Shown: positions 56,710-64,000 of the stretch, piece by piece
Position numbering within the stretch: position 1 is the stretch's first letter
How the letters are laid out: every line of letters starts with the position of its first letter
Source: Flavobacterium luteolum
GTDB lineage: Bacteria > Bacteroidota > Bacteroidia > Flavobacteriales > Flavobacteriaceae
Assembly: GCF_027111275.1 (NCBI RefSeq)
Contig: NZ_CP114286.1
Coordinates: 3,644,501-3,708,500, forward strand
DNA: 64,000 nt
Direction: 5' to 3'
Notes under the pieces: model-generated
What the model saw: only the letters and a program-made list of their open reading frames with translations
Told to the model about the DNA's origin: nothing
Databases searched by the model: none
Translations under genes and position numbers: made by a program

Positions 56710-57060
56710 TTATCTTCTTTTATCTTTAATCTTAGCTTTTTTACCAGTAAGTTGTCTGAAGTAGAAAATTCTAGCTCTACGTACAGCACCTTTCTTGTTG
56801 ATTTCAATTTTTTGTAAAGCTGGTAAGTTTACTGGGAAGATACGCTCAACACCAACAGATCCAGACATTTTACGAATAGTAAAAGTTTCTGTAACACCAG
56901 AACCTCTTCTTTGAATAACAACTCCTTTAAAAAACTGAGTTCTTGTTTTTTCACCCTCTTTAATTTCGTAGAAAACAGTGATTGTGTCTCCAGCTCCGAA
57001 ATCTGGGAAATCTTTTTTAGCAACGAATTCGTCTTGAACGAATTTTAATAAATCTGCCAT
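56710..57060 (-). CDS. rplS: Ribosomal protein L19
   Basis: 116 residues. L19 sits at the 30S-50S interface. The usual segments are present: PDFGAGDTITVFYEIKEG, then KGVVIQRRGSGVTETFTIRK, GVERIFPVNLP, and a basic tail (RRARIFYFRQLTGKKAKIK). It is transcribed alone, with a promoter at 57134-57164. Confidence 0.97.
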   Translation of the reverse strand: MADLLKFVQDEFVAKKDFPDFGAGDTITVFYEIKEGEKTRTQFFKGVVIQRRGSGVTETFTIRKMSGSVGVERIFPVNLPALQKIEINKKGAVRRARIFYFRQLTGKKAKIKDKRR

Positions 57061-57133
57061 GATAATTTAAATTATGGTTTTTATATTAGAGCAACATTCA
57101 CGGATCTCGCCAGAGGTTGGTCAAATTCGGGTG
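57061..57133 (-). promoter_or_regulatory. Leader of rplS mRNA
   Basis: About 67 nt between the predicted transcription start (near 57127) and the ATG. It holds GC-richer sequence than its surroundings (CCTCTGGCGAGATCCGTG) that could fold. Autoregulatory leaders are known for ribosomal-protein genes, but I cannot show that this one acts so. Confidence 0.35.
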
Positions 57134-57164
57134 CAAATATAGTTTGAAAAAAATGAAATTCCAA
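57134..57164 (-). promoter_or_regulatory. Promoter of rplS
   Basis: On the minus strand TTG (57164-57162) and TATATTTG (57141-57134) with a 20-nt spacer, matching the Bacteroidota consensus. Confidence 0.75.
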
Positions 57165-57285
57165 GAAATAAAATTCTAAATTCTATTTTTTTAATTGTCT
57201 GATTATTTGTGGGTTAGTATTTAGTCTCAATCACGGTTTGCGTTATTAAGACCGAGACTGTAAACTGAGACTGTAAACTGTAAAC

Positions 57286-58407
57286 TCACTTCGGCTGTTG
57301 CTGTGTAACACAATGAATCATTCCTCCATTTGCATATAAATTGCGAACATCAATGCCAATTACTTTTCGAGTCGGATACAAACTTTGAATTAGCTGATTG
57401 GCAACTATATCGTTCGGGTCATTATAATTCGGAACCAGAACAACCGTGTTTCCAATATAAAAGTTTACATAAGAACCTTTGTACCCTAAGTTTTTACCGT
57501 AAGTTGTCACAACATTATTTTTAGACAATGGCAATTTTAAGAAAGTAAAATTTTTACCGTTTTTATCTTTCGAATTGTATAAAGTGCTAATGTCATTTTG
57601 AGGAACTTCCCAATATTGCAAATCATTTTCATTCATGGTTACAATGGTATTTTTATTTCCAAAACGAGCAAATCCATCAATATGCATATCAGTAATTTCC
57701 CTGCCAGCTTTGCCGTCTAGCCAAATAAAATGTGTTACGCCAAGATATTTTTTAAAATTCGATTCGGCCTGTTGCTGCGTCATTGAAGGGTTTCGGTTTG
57801 AATTTAGAATCGAACTTTTGGTAGCCATTAAAGTGCCATTTCCGTCTATTTCTACAGCTCCACCTTCATTGATCATTGTTTTGTTTAAATCTAAAACCGT
57901 GATTTTTTGTTCTGCAGCGATTTCTGAAGGAATTGTATTGCAATTTTGAAAAGCGGCTTTTTTGCCCCAACCATTAAATCCCCAATCTTGAATAACCAAT
58001 TGATTGTTTTTGTCTTTTACATAAATTGGTCCATTATCTCTTACCCAAACATCATCGGTTTTATAAATTTTAAATTCTATAGAAGATAATGTGACTCCTG
58101 ATTCTTGTAATAAAGCTTCAATTCGGCTTTTTTCGACAAGGTCGTAGGCAATAATAAAAACTTTTTCACTTGTTATTAATGATTTAGTCATGGCAATCCA
58201 TGTAGCATCTAAATCATTTCTATAATCAATTCCATATTGATATTGATGTGGCCACTGAAGCCAAGTTCCTTCATGCGGAGCCGATTCTTCTGGCATTGTA
58301 TACATAACTTCGGTATTTTCTATTTTATCTGCAATTGTATTCATTTCATCTCCTTGACAAGAAGAGATTAGAGGAATTAATAATAATGTTAAAAAAAGCT
58401 TTTCCAT
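57286..58407 (-). CDS. Agmatine deiminase / peptidylarginine deiminase family lipoprotein
   Basis: 373 residues. A lipoprotein signal (LLLIPLISSCQGD) precedes the deiminase domain: WLQWPHQYQYG, WVRDNGPIYV, NEGGAVEIDGNGT, the catalytic His in ITDMHIDGFARF and Cys in GGMIHCVTQQQP. The reaction would hydrolyse agmatine to N-carbamoylputrescine. Export as a lipoprotein is unusual for cytosolic AguA, so the substrate may be external. Confidence 0.88.
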   Translation of the reverse strand: MEKLFLTLLLIPLISSCQGDEMNTIADKIENTEVMYTMPEESAPHEGTWLQWPHQYQYGIDYRNDLDATWIAMTKSLITSEKVFIIAYDLVEKSRIEALLQESGVTLSSIEFKIYKTDDVWVRDNGPIYVKDKNNQLVIQDWGFNGWGKKAAFQNCNTIPSEIAAEQKITVLDLNKTMINEGGAVEIDGNGTLMATKSSILNSNRNPSMTQQQAESNFKKYLGVTHFIWLDGKAGREITDMHIDGFARFGNKNTIVTMNENDLQYWEVPQNDISTLYNSKDKNGKNFTFLKLPLSKNNVVTTYGKNLGYKGSYVNFYIGNTVVLVPNYNDPNDIVANQLIQSLYPTRKVIGIDVRNLYANGGMIHCVTQQQPK

Positions 58408-58512
58408 CTTAGTTGTTTTATTTTTAAATGTTTAATGCCATTTTTTATCGATAATTTGACAAGACAAAAGTATTTCTAAATAGTAATTGCGAAGTTGTCC
58501 AAAATGGACAAT

Positions 58513-59349
58513 TTAAATAAGAGGAATATAAATAGCTGTAAGATAATCGGCTGGCGTTTTGCAATTTGAATCGTTTTTGATATACTGTTCAATAACTGGT
58601 AAATGAGATATTTCGAAATCATTACTAAGAAACCATCCGCCAAAAATTTGCTGATAAGTGTCTTCTAGGGTTTTATAAGATCCGTGATGAAGAAAACGCG
58701 CATATCTACCTCCAAAAAGTTTTTTTGTTGGAAGATTTCTAATAATGGCTTCAGTAACAATGCAAGCTTCATAAGTGCATTTCGATTTCTCGGTAATTAA
58801 AATATCGTCTGTAATAATACCGAAGAAATCGGAAATAGGCTCGGCTATTTCATTTTCTAATAAAGAATCCCAAAGATTTTCTATTTCAGGATTAATGTAT
58901 GAGGTTTTACAGCTGGAATAATAAGCTGTTATTTCGGGAACAAAAACAATTTCGGGTTCTAAAATACAAACAATATGTTCTTCGCTTTTGGGATAATCAT
59001 TTAGCAGCAATTCTTTTTGATTTCGTGCCGCAGAAGGAGAAGATTTAAAATGTTTTTTAAAAGTTTTGGAAAAAGACTGTACATCAGCAAAACCAATCTC
59101 AAGAGCAATATCAGAGATTTGTTCATTAGAATATAAAAGCTTTTTATATCCGTTTTCTACTTTCAGCCGAGTCTGGTAAGCGCCAATGGTTTCTTGAAAC
59201 AAAGAATAAAAAACGCGCTGTAAATTTCTGTAAGAGTAACTAGAAATATCTTCAACAGCACTTATTGAGATAATTTGATTGTAATTTGTCTCAATATAAT
59301 TGCGAGTATTATAAATGTGTTTTAGATTCATTTTTTTTCTAGTTTTCAT
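58513..59349 (-). CDS. AraC-family regulator with GyrI domain
   Basis: About 278 residues. The AraC DNA-binding domain is at the N-terminus (ISAVEDISSYSYRNLQRVF, then QISDIALEIGFADVQSFSK, FKKHFKSSPSAAR). The C-terminal half is a GyrI-like effector domain (FGGRYARFLHHGSYKTL, ADYLTAIYIPLI). The start is ATG 59349; GTG 59355 and ATG 59331 are alternatives. It may respond to a small hydrophobic compound. It is followed by the deiminase gene in the same direction. Confidence 0.85.
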   Translation of the reverse strand: MKTRKKMNLKHIYNTRNYIETNYNQIISISAVEDISSYSYRNLQRVFYSLFQETIGAYQTRLKVENGYKKLLYSNEQISDIALEIGFADVQSFSKTFKKHFKSSPSAARNQKELLLNDYPKSEEHIVCILEPEIVFVPEITAYYSSCKTSYINPEIENLWDSLLENEIAEPISDFFGIITDDILITEKSKCTYEACIVTEAIIRNLPTKKLFGGRYARFLHHGSYKTLEDTYQQIFGGWFLSNDFEISHLPVIEQYIKNDSNCKTPADYLTAIYIPLI

Positions 59350-59397
59350 TCTCACTTTTATCAGACTGAATATTGCGACTGAAAACTGAACACTTTT

Positions 59398-60078
59398 CTA
59401 ATGACCTTCCAATAAATCTGGACGTCTATTTTTAGTGTGTTCGTATGCCTTGTCTTCACGCCATTTGTCAATTTTAGCCGCATGACCGCTGGTTAAAACC
59501 TCTGGAACTTTCCATCCTTTATAGTCTGCAGGTCTTGTGTATATTGGGCCTGAAAGCAAATTGTCTTGAAAACTATCTGTTAATGCTGAGGTTTCGTCGC
59601 TTAAAACACCAGGAATTAATCGAATTAAGGCGTCTGATAAAACTATTGCGCCCAATTCTCCTCCAGACAAAACGTAATCGCCAATTGAGATTTCTTTTGT
59701 GATAAAATGATCTCTAACTCTTTGATCAACACCTTTGTAATGTCCGCATAAAATGATAATGTTTTCGTACATAGACATTTTATTTGCCATTTTCTGATTT
59801 AAAGTTTCACCATCAGGAGACATATAAATCACCTCGTCATATTCACGCTGGCTTTTCAAATGTGTAATGCAATCATCGATAGGCTGAATCGTCATTACCA
59901 TTCCCGCACCTCCGCCAAAAGGATAATCGTCTACACTTTTCTGTCTGTTTGTGCTATAATCACGAAGATTGTGAAAATGCACTTCGACCAAACCTTTATC
60001 AATGGCGCGTTTCATAATTGAAGCCTCAAACGGACTTCTTAATAATTCAGGTAAGAGAGTAATAATGTCAATTCGCAT
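59398..60078 (-). CDS. trmD: tRNA (guanine-N1-)-methyltransferase TrmD
   Basis: 226 residues from the ATG at 60078 ([13 protein letters not shown]). It methylates G37 of tRNAs to prevent frameshifting. The trefoil-knot SAM site is [14 protein letters not shown] and [14 protein letters not shown], and the [11 protein letters not shown] loop is present. An upstream start (60114) is rejected. In many bacteria trmD and rplS are adjacent; here they lie about 2.3 kb apart. Confidence 0.96.
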   Translation of the reverse strand: MRIDIITLLPELLRSPFEASIMKRAIDKGLVEVHFHNLRDYSTNRQKSVDDYPFGGGAGMVMTIQPIDDCITHLKSQREYDEVIYMSPDGETLNQKMANKMSMYENIIILCGHYKGVDQRVRDHFITKEISIGDYVLSGGELGAIVLSDALIRLIPGVLSDETSALTDSFQDNLLSGPIYTRPADYKGWKVPEVLTSGHAAKIDKWREDKAYEHTKNRRPDLLEGH

Positions 60079-60259
60079 CTTTATTCGATAATTTTCTTGT
60101 CGGCAAAGATACAAATAATGCTAATGAGTCATTTGCTAATAATTATATAACATACCTATTAAATTATGTAAAAGTTAATTTCGTAACTTTATTTATCATT
60201 ACATTCCTAATTATCAGTTTATAACGACCAAAAACCAAACATAAATTCAAATGCTTATT

Positions 60260-60622
60260 ATGAAAAAAACAATAGTAATGTCCGCATTTCTTGCACTCTT
60301 TATATTCTCCTGTGCAAGTACCAGCTCAACTACAGTCGCTGTGGGGGAAGCTAAAACTAAAGTGCTAAAAAAACTGGGAAATCCAGTAAGAACTTTAAAT
60401 AATAATCAAAATGGAGAAATTCTTGTTTATGCCGATCAGATTTTTGACAGAGAGAACTCCGATGGATCAAAAATTGCTGGACCAAATTACTGGCGTTACA
60501 ATTATGTCTATATAAGCAAAGAAGGTAAAGTCACCTCGACACGTCAGGAGAAACAAAATTATCCACCACAGGCAATTGATTCTCAGAAAATGCAGGGAAT
60601 GAATTTGTTGACTGCAAAATAA
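60260..60622 (+). CDS. Small lipoprotein, SmpA/OmlA-like
   Basis: 120 residues from the ATG at 60260, with a lipoprotein signal (LALFIFSCASTSS). The mature part (VGEAKTKVLKKLGNPVRTL) resembles the BON/SmpA-type small beta-barrel-assembly lipoproteins. The likeness is weak and based on G-x-P spacing. The first ATG at 60251 is less likely. Confidence 0.65.
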   Translation: MKKTIVMSAFLALFIFSCASTSSTTVAVGEAKTKVLKKLGNPVRTLNNNQNGEILVYADQIFDRENSDGSKIAGPNYWRYNYVYISKEGKVTSTRQEKQNYPPQAIDSQKMQGMNLLTAK

Positions 60623-60693
60623 TTTTTTTTAGAAATATCTTTAAGTAATTCGTATTTTTATAGTTAATCATAAAAATACGAATTGCTTATTTA

Positions 60694-61230
60694 ATGGCTT
60701 CAACAAAAATAAAAATACTTGCCATATCGGGCAGTACCAGAAATAACTCAAGTAACTTCAAAATTCTGAAATACATTTCAAATTACTTAAAACCTGAATT
60801 TGAAGTAGATTTTTTTGAAGATTTAGAGCGTCTTCCGCATTTTAATCCAGATTTGGATACTGATAATCCTCCGCAAGAAATCACTACATTTAGAAATAAA
60901 ATCATAAATGCTGATGGAATTATCATTTGCACGCCTGAATATGTGTTCAGTCTTCCCGGAAGTTTAAAAAATGCCTTAGAATGGTGTGTGTCAACTACTA
61001 TTTTTTCAAACAAAAAAACGGGTCTTATTACAGCTTCAGCTTCTGGCGAAATGGGGCACGAACAGCTTTTGTTAGTAATGAAAACACTCGAAGCTAAATT
61101 TGATGATGCAACACAGCTTTTAATTCAGGGAGTACGCGGAAAAGTTAATGCTGAAGGCGAAATCACGTCAGAACAAACCGCAGAAGCACTTCAAAATTTC
61201 GCAAAAAACTTTAAGAATCAATTTTTATAA
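60694..61230 (+). CDS. NADPH-dependent FMN reductase
   Basis: 178 residues with a flavodoxin-like fold. The FMN phosphate loop is ISGSTRNNSSNFK, and TPEYVFSLPGSLKNALEW places the isoalloxazine. It reduces FMN, quinones or similar acceptors in the cytoplasm. It is followed by the sugar-isomerase gene with a 32-bp gap, so they may share a transcript. Confidence 0.88.
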   Translation: MASTKIKILAISGSTRNNSSNFKILKYISNYLKPEFEVDFFEDLERLPHFNPDLDTDNPPQEITTFRNKIINADGIIICTPEYVFSLPGSLKNALEWCVSTTIFSNKKTGLITASASGEMGHEQLLLVMKTLEAKFDDATQLLIQGVRGKVNAEGEITSEQTAEALQNFAKNFKNQFL

Positions 61231-61262
61231 TATATTTACTTTCTGAAATTTAAATCATTAAC

Positions 61263-62135
61263 ATGATTAGCAGAAGAAACTTTATCGTAACCACAGGTCT
61301 TGCTGCAACAGCAGTTTTGGCTTCACCATCATTTGCACTTTCTATGAATAAAAAAGAAATAGGTTTACAGCTGTATACGCTTCGTGATGAACTTCCTAAA
61401 GATGTAAAAGGAACTTTAGAAAAAGTAGCAAAAGCGGGATATACGACCGTTGAAACATACGGTTTTTCTATAAAAGATCAGTTTTGGGGATTAACGCCAA
61501 AGGAACTTAAAAAGATCTTAGATGATAATGGATTGAAAGCAGTCAGTGGTCATTACAATCTAGGAAGCTTTTTGTATGATGGAAATACGGAGGAATTAAT
61601 TGCTTTAATTGAAGCAGCAAAAATTCTAAAAAGTGAATTTTTGACTATTCCGTGGGTCGATGAACCATTTAGGAGAAATATAGAAGATTATAAAAAGATT
61701 GCGGCTCGTGTAAATGAAGCTGCAAAAATGTGCAAAAAAGCAGGCTTAAAACTGGCTTATCATAATCATGATTTTGAGTTTCAAAAACATGATGGAGTTA
61801 CAGGTTATGAAATTTTATTAAAGGAAACCGACAAAGATCTTGTTTATTTTGAATTAGATTTATATTGGGTAATTCATTCTGGAAATGATCCCTTAAAATT
61901 ATTCAAAGAAAATCCAGGACGTTTTAAAATGTGGCACGTAAAAGATAAGGATAAAAACAACAACGATTTGAATACGGAAATTGGTTCTGGAACAATCGAT
62001 TTTAAACCTATTTTTAAAGAAGCCAAACAATCTGGAATGATTCATTTTTTTGTAGAACAGGAGAATAATTTTGCTTCTGATTCTTATGATTCGATTAAAA
62101 AGAGCTGTGATTTTATTTCAGAGAATTTAGTGTAA
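61263..62135 (+). CDS. Tat-exported sugar phosphate isomerase/epimerase-like protein
   Basis: 290 residues. A twin-arginine signal (MISRRNFIVTTGLAATAVLA) precedes a TIM-barrel of the AP endonuclease 2/xylose isomerase-like type: IGLQLYTLRDELPKDVKGTL, AYHNHDFEF, YFELDLYWVIHSG, WHVKDKD and FVEQEN supply metal ligands. Exported members of this family are frequent in Bacteroidota. The substrate is unknown. Confidence 0.88.
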   Translation: MISRRNFIVTTGLAATAVLASPSFALSMNKKEIGLQLYTLRDELPKDVKGTLEKVAKAGYTTVETYGFSIKDQFWGLTPKELKKILDDNGLKAVSGHYNLGSFLYDGNTEELIALIEAAKILKSEFLTIPWVDEPFRRNIEDYKKIAARVNEAAKMCKKAGLKLAYHNHDFEFQKHDGVTGYEILLKETDKDLVYFELDLYWVIHSGNDPLKLFKENPGRFKMWHVKDKDKNNNDLNTEIGSGTIDFKPIFKEAKQSGMIHFFVEQENNFASDSYDSIKKSCDFISENLV

Positions 62136-62144
62136 TTCATATTT

Positions 62145-63008
62145 ATGAAGAAACTTCTTTTGCTGTTATTTGTGATTTTTATGTCTTGCAACTCTAAGAA
62201 AAGCGATTATTTTGAGGCTATTGCGGAAAACGATATAAAACTTTTTCCTCCAAAACCAGGTGATTGGTTGTATTCCTATAAAGAAAAGGGGCAGAGTTTT
62301 GAACAGTTTCTTACTTCAAAACATATAATTCCAACAACAGAAAATAATATTATTTATCTTCAGCCAATAGGAAAATTTGACTCGTTACAAGACAAACAAA
62401 TAAAATTAGTTGAAGAATATTTGAAAATATTTTTTCAGTTGAAGATCAAAACACTTGATAATGTCTCAAGTGATGTTATTCCGAAACAAGCTAGAAGAAT
62501 CGGTCCAGATCAAAACGAACAATTTCTTGCGGGATTTATTTTGGATAGTGTTTTGAAGAAAGAAAAGCCTCAAAATGGAATTGGATTAATGGCTTTGACA
62601 GAAGTAGATTTGTATCCAAAACCAGAATGGAGTTTTGTTTTTGGCTTGGCATCATACAGAGATAGAATTGCAGTAAGTTCAATTTACAGGTTATATGACA
62701 AAAGATTAGAGAATAAAGATTTTAATTTATGTTTAGAAAGATTATTGAAAATTTGTTCTCATGAAATTGGACATATGTTTGGCTTGCATCATTGCATTGA
62801 CGCCAATTGTGTTATGAATGGAACAAATAGTTTATCAGAAACAGATGAGCATACATTGAGACTGTGCTCTAATTGCCAGAGGAAATTAAATTCGAGTATA
62901 AAATACGATAATAAGAAAAGATTAATAGAGTTGGAAAAGTATTTTAAGAGAAATAAATTGGCTACGGGAGCTGAATTGATGGGAAAAGATTTTAAAAGTA
63001 TTGAATAA
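62145..63008 (+). CDS. Archaemetzincin-like metalloprotease lipoprotein
   Basis: 287 residues. The zinc site is HEIGHMFGLHHC (about 206-217) followed by CVMNG and CSNC, the HExxHxxGxxHC...CxM...CxxC pattern of archaemetzincins. It carries a lipoprotein signal (LLLLLFVIFMSCNSKK), whereas archaeal members are cytoplasmic. It follows the isomerase gene closely (9 bp). The substrate is unknown. Confidence 0.85.
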   Translation: MKKLLLLLFVIFMSCNSKKSDYFEAIAENDIKLFPPKPGDWLYSYKEKGQSFEQFLTSKHIIPTTENNIIYLQPIGKFDSLQDKQIKLVEEYLKIFFQLKIKTLDNVSSDVIPKQARRIGPDQNEQFLAGFILDSVLKKEKPQNGIGLMALTEVDLYPKPEWSFVFGLASYRDRIAVSSIYRLYDKRLENKDFNLCLERLLKICSHEIGHMFGLHHCIDANCVMNGTNSLSETDEHTLRLCSNCQRKLNSSIKYDNKKRLIELEKYFKRNKLATGAELMGKDFKSIE

Positions 63009-63020
63009 AAAGAAATAATA

Positions 63021-63368
63021 ATGAGTTTAGGAACTAGCAAAGAATTTATAAAAGGAGACGAAATCGAGTGGGAAGTAGTCGGTGAAGGAATCAAGCGTAA
63101 GATTTTGGCTTTTGACGAAAGAGTGATGCTTGTAAATGTATATTTTGAGAAAGGCGGAATCGGCACTTTACACGATCATTATCATTCGCAAGTTACTTAT
63201 ATCGCAAGCGGAAAGTTTGATGTAACTATTAGTGGTGTAACGCAGACTTTAAAAGAAGGAGATAGTTTTTACATTCCGCCACACGCTGTGCATGGTGTTG
63301 TCTGTTTGGAGGAAGGGATGCTTACAGATGTCTTTAGCCCTGCAAGAGAAGACTTTTTAAACTATTAA
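63021..63368 (+). CDS. Cupin-domain protein
   Basis: 115 residues, one cupin barrel. Motif 1 is HDHYHSQVTYIASGKFDV with metal-binding His residues, and motif 2 is DSFYIPPHAVHGV. It may bind a metal and a small ligand. It is probably the last gene of a group beginning with the FMN reductase. Confidence 0.88.
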   Translation: MSLGTSKEFIKGDEIEWEVVGEGIKRKILAFDERVMLVNVYFEKGGIGTLHDHYHSQVTYIASGKFDVTISGVTQTLKEGDSFYIPPHAVHGVVCLEEGMLTDVFSPAREDFLNY

Positions 63369-63386
63369 AAGCTAATAAAAAAAAAC

Positions 63387-63473
63387 AACCATATAAGTGA
63401 TTTAAGAAAATTTAAGTTTGGCTGTAAGTTTCACCAAGATATTTTTAAATGAACTTATATCTCTTATATGGTT
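63387..63473. repeat. Inverted repeat, AACCATATAAG type
   Basis: AACCATATAAG at 63387-63397 pairs with CTTATATGGTT at 63463-63473, followed by a run of A, downstream of the cupin gene. Possibly a dispersed repeat or a weak terminator. Confidence 0.65.
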
Positions 63474-63507
63474 TAAAAAAAACTTAAAAATTATATTTTT
63501 TTTAAAG

Positions 63508-63536
63508 TTTTGCTAAAGATTAGAGTGGTATTTTTG
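63508..63536 (+). promoter_or_regulatory. Promoter of the MFS gene, near-leaderless
   Basis: TTTTG (63508-63512) and TATTTTTG (63529-63536) with a 16-nt spacer. The -7 element ends only 4 nt before the ATG at 63541, so the mRNA would have almost no leader. Confidence 0.55.
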
Positions 63537-63540
63537 CAGC

Positions 63541-64000
63541 ATGAATTTATCTAAAACTAATGTACTGTTTATGGCAGTTTGCACTGGTCTTATAGTTGCA
63601 AATCTTTATTACTGCCAGCCCTTAATTGTTTTAATTGCCAACGAATTTAAAATTCCTGAAGCTAGCGCCGGAACGATAACGTATTTAACTCAGGCCGGTT
63701 ATGCTATAGGATTGTTTTTTATGGTGCCGCTTGGTGATAAAATAGAACGAAAAAGGCAAATTTTAATGACCACTTTTGCTACTGTAATTGCCTTACTGAT
63801 TGCAGCAACAGCAAAGAGTTTTCTTGTTTTGCAAATCGCTTCATTGCTAATCGGAATCACCTCGATTGTGCCACAGCTTATCTTGCCTTTGGCAGCTTCT
63901 TTGAGTGCGCCTGAACAAAGAGGAAAAGTTGTTGGAACAATCATGAGCGGACTTTTAGTCGGAATTTTGCTTTCGCGAACTTTAAGCGGTTTTATCGGCC
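63541..64000 (+). CDS. MFS transporter, truncated by the window edge
   Basis: 153 residues are visible, and the frame is open to the right edge. The major-facilitator pattern is clear: helices VLFMAVCTGLIVANLYYCQP, GTITYLTQAGYAIGLFFMV, then the cytoplasmic loop PLGDKIERKRQIL (motif A, GDxxxRK) and further helices. It belongs to the drug/proton or sugar-efflux type. The substrate is unknown. Confidence 0.9.
   Translation, partial: MNLSKTNVLFMAVCTGLIVANLYYCQPLIVLIANEFKIPEASAGTITYLTQAGYAIGLFFMVPLGDKIERKRQILMTTFATVIALLIAATAKSFLVLQIASLLIGITSIVPQLILPLAASLSAPEQRGKVVGTIMSGLLVGILLSRTLSGFIG

Noticed and set aside
56622..56807. 61-residue protein opposite the rplS end
   Set aside because: It overlaps rplS on the same strand in another frame and runs through the terminator hairpin.

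Overview
The window comes from a Bacteroidota chromosome, most probably Flavobacterium or a close relative. The base composition is AT-rich. Promoters that can be recognised follow the TTG / TAnnTTTG pattern of this phylum. The gene set is typical of it: a TonB receptor with a DUF4249 lipoprotein, monomeric isocitrate dehydrogenase, LytS/LytTR two-component signalling and many short exported lipoproteins. No rRNA, tRNA or CRISPR array was seen.

Layout. 1-7000: small exported or membrane proteins of unknown role, an XRE regulator, and a cluster of dispersed repeats beside a broken GIY-YIG gene. 7075-16458: core metabolism (lysA, gltD-gltB leftward, sucC rightward). 16500-30800: mixed housekeeping genes (LytS/LytTR pair, an enolase-superfamily epimerase with a PLP enzyme, prolyl oligopeptidase, uvrB, a toxin-antitoxin pair, rlmF), with hairpin-forming repeats between some of them. 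47065-64000: thiamine pyrophosphokinase, TonB receptor/DUF4249, icd, rplS, agmatine deiminase, trmD, archaemetzincin and the start of an MFS transporter.

The outstanding element is 30828-46978, an integron-like cassette array. Twenty cassettes run head-to-tail, 17 with a minus-strand gene and 3 without a convincing one, separated by 19 full attC-like sites and one terminal half site. Each site has AAC and GTT cores, a conserved 18-bp stem with an asymmetric 7:3-nt internal loop next to the cores, and a central region of about 73-100 nt. The stem is preserved by compensatory changes between sites. The two ends of each cassette are inverted copies of each other, usually over 8-10 bp, as expected for excised and reinserted circles. 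One 442-bp cassette is present twice, apparently identically, 10.4 kb apart and bounded exactly by the cores.

A 347-aa tyrosine recombinase (45935-46978) sits at the right end. It keeps the R-K-H-R-H-Y catalytic set but lacks the extra segment that defines IntI integrases, carries an unusual N-terminal domain, and points the same way as the cassettes. The 102 bp between it and the first cassette hold three copies of a GTATGA-type motif, and a TTG/TAnnTTTG promoter candidate overlaps its 3' end: a candidate attI and cassette promoter. This looks like an integron built on a non-IntI recombinase. Cassette products are mostly unknown (DUF4844, DUF4259, DUF6438, STM3941 family), with a trypsin-like protease, a probable HNH nuclease, a GNAT acetyltransferase, TPR- and HEAT-like proteins and several exported proteins. 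Two cassette genes carry single-base homopolymer frameshifts. Sites at the distal end are longer and more decayed, consistent with older cassettes lying farthest from the integrase.
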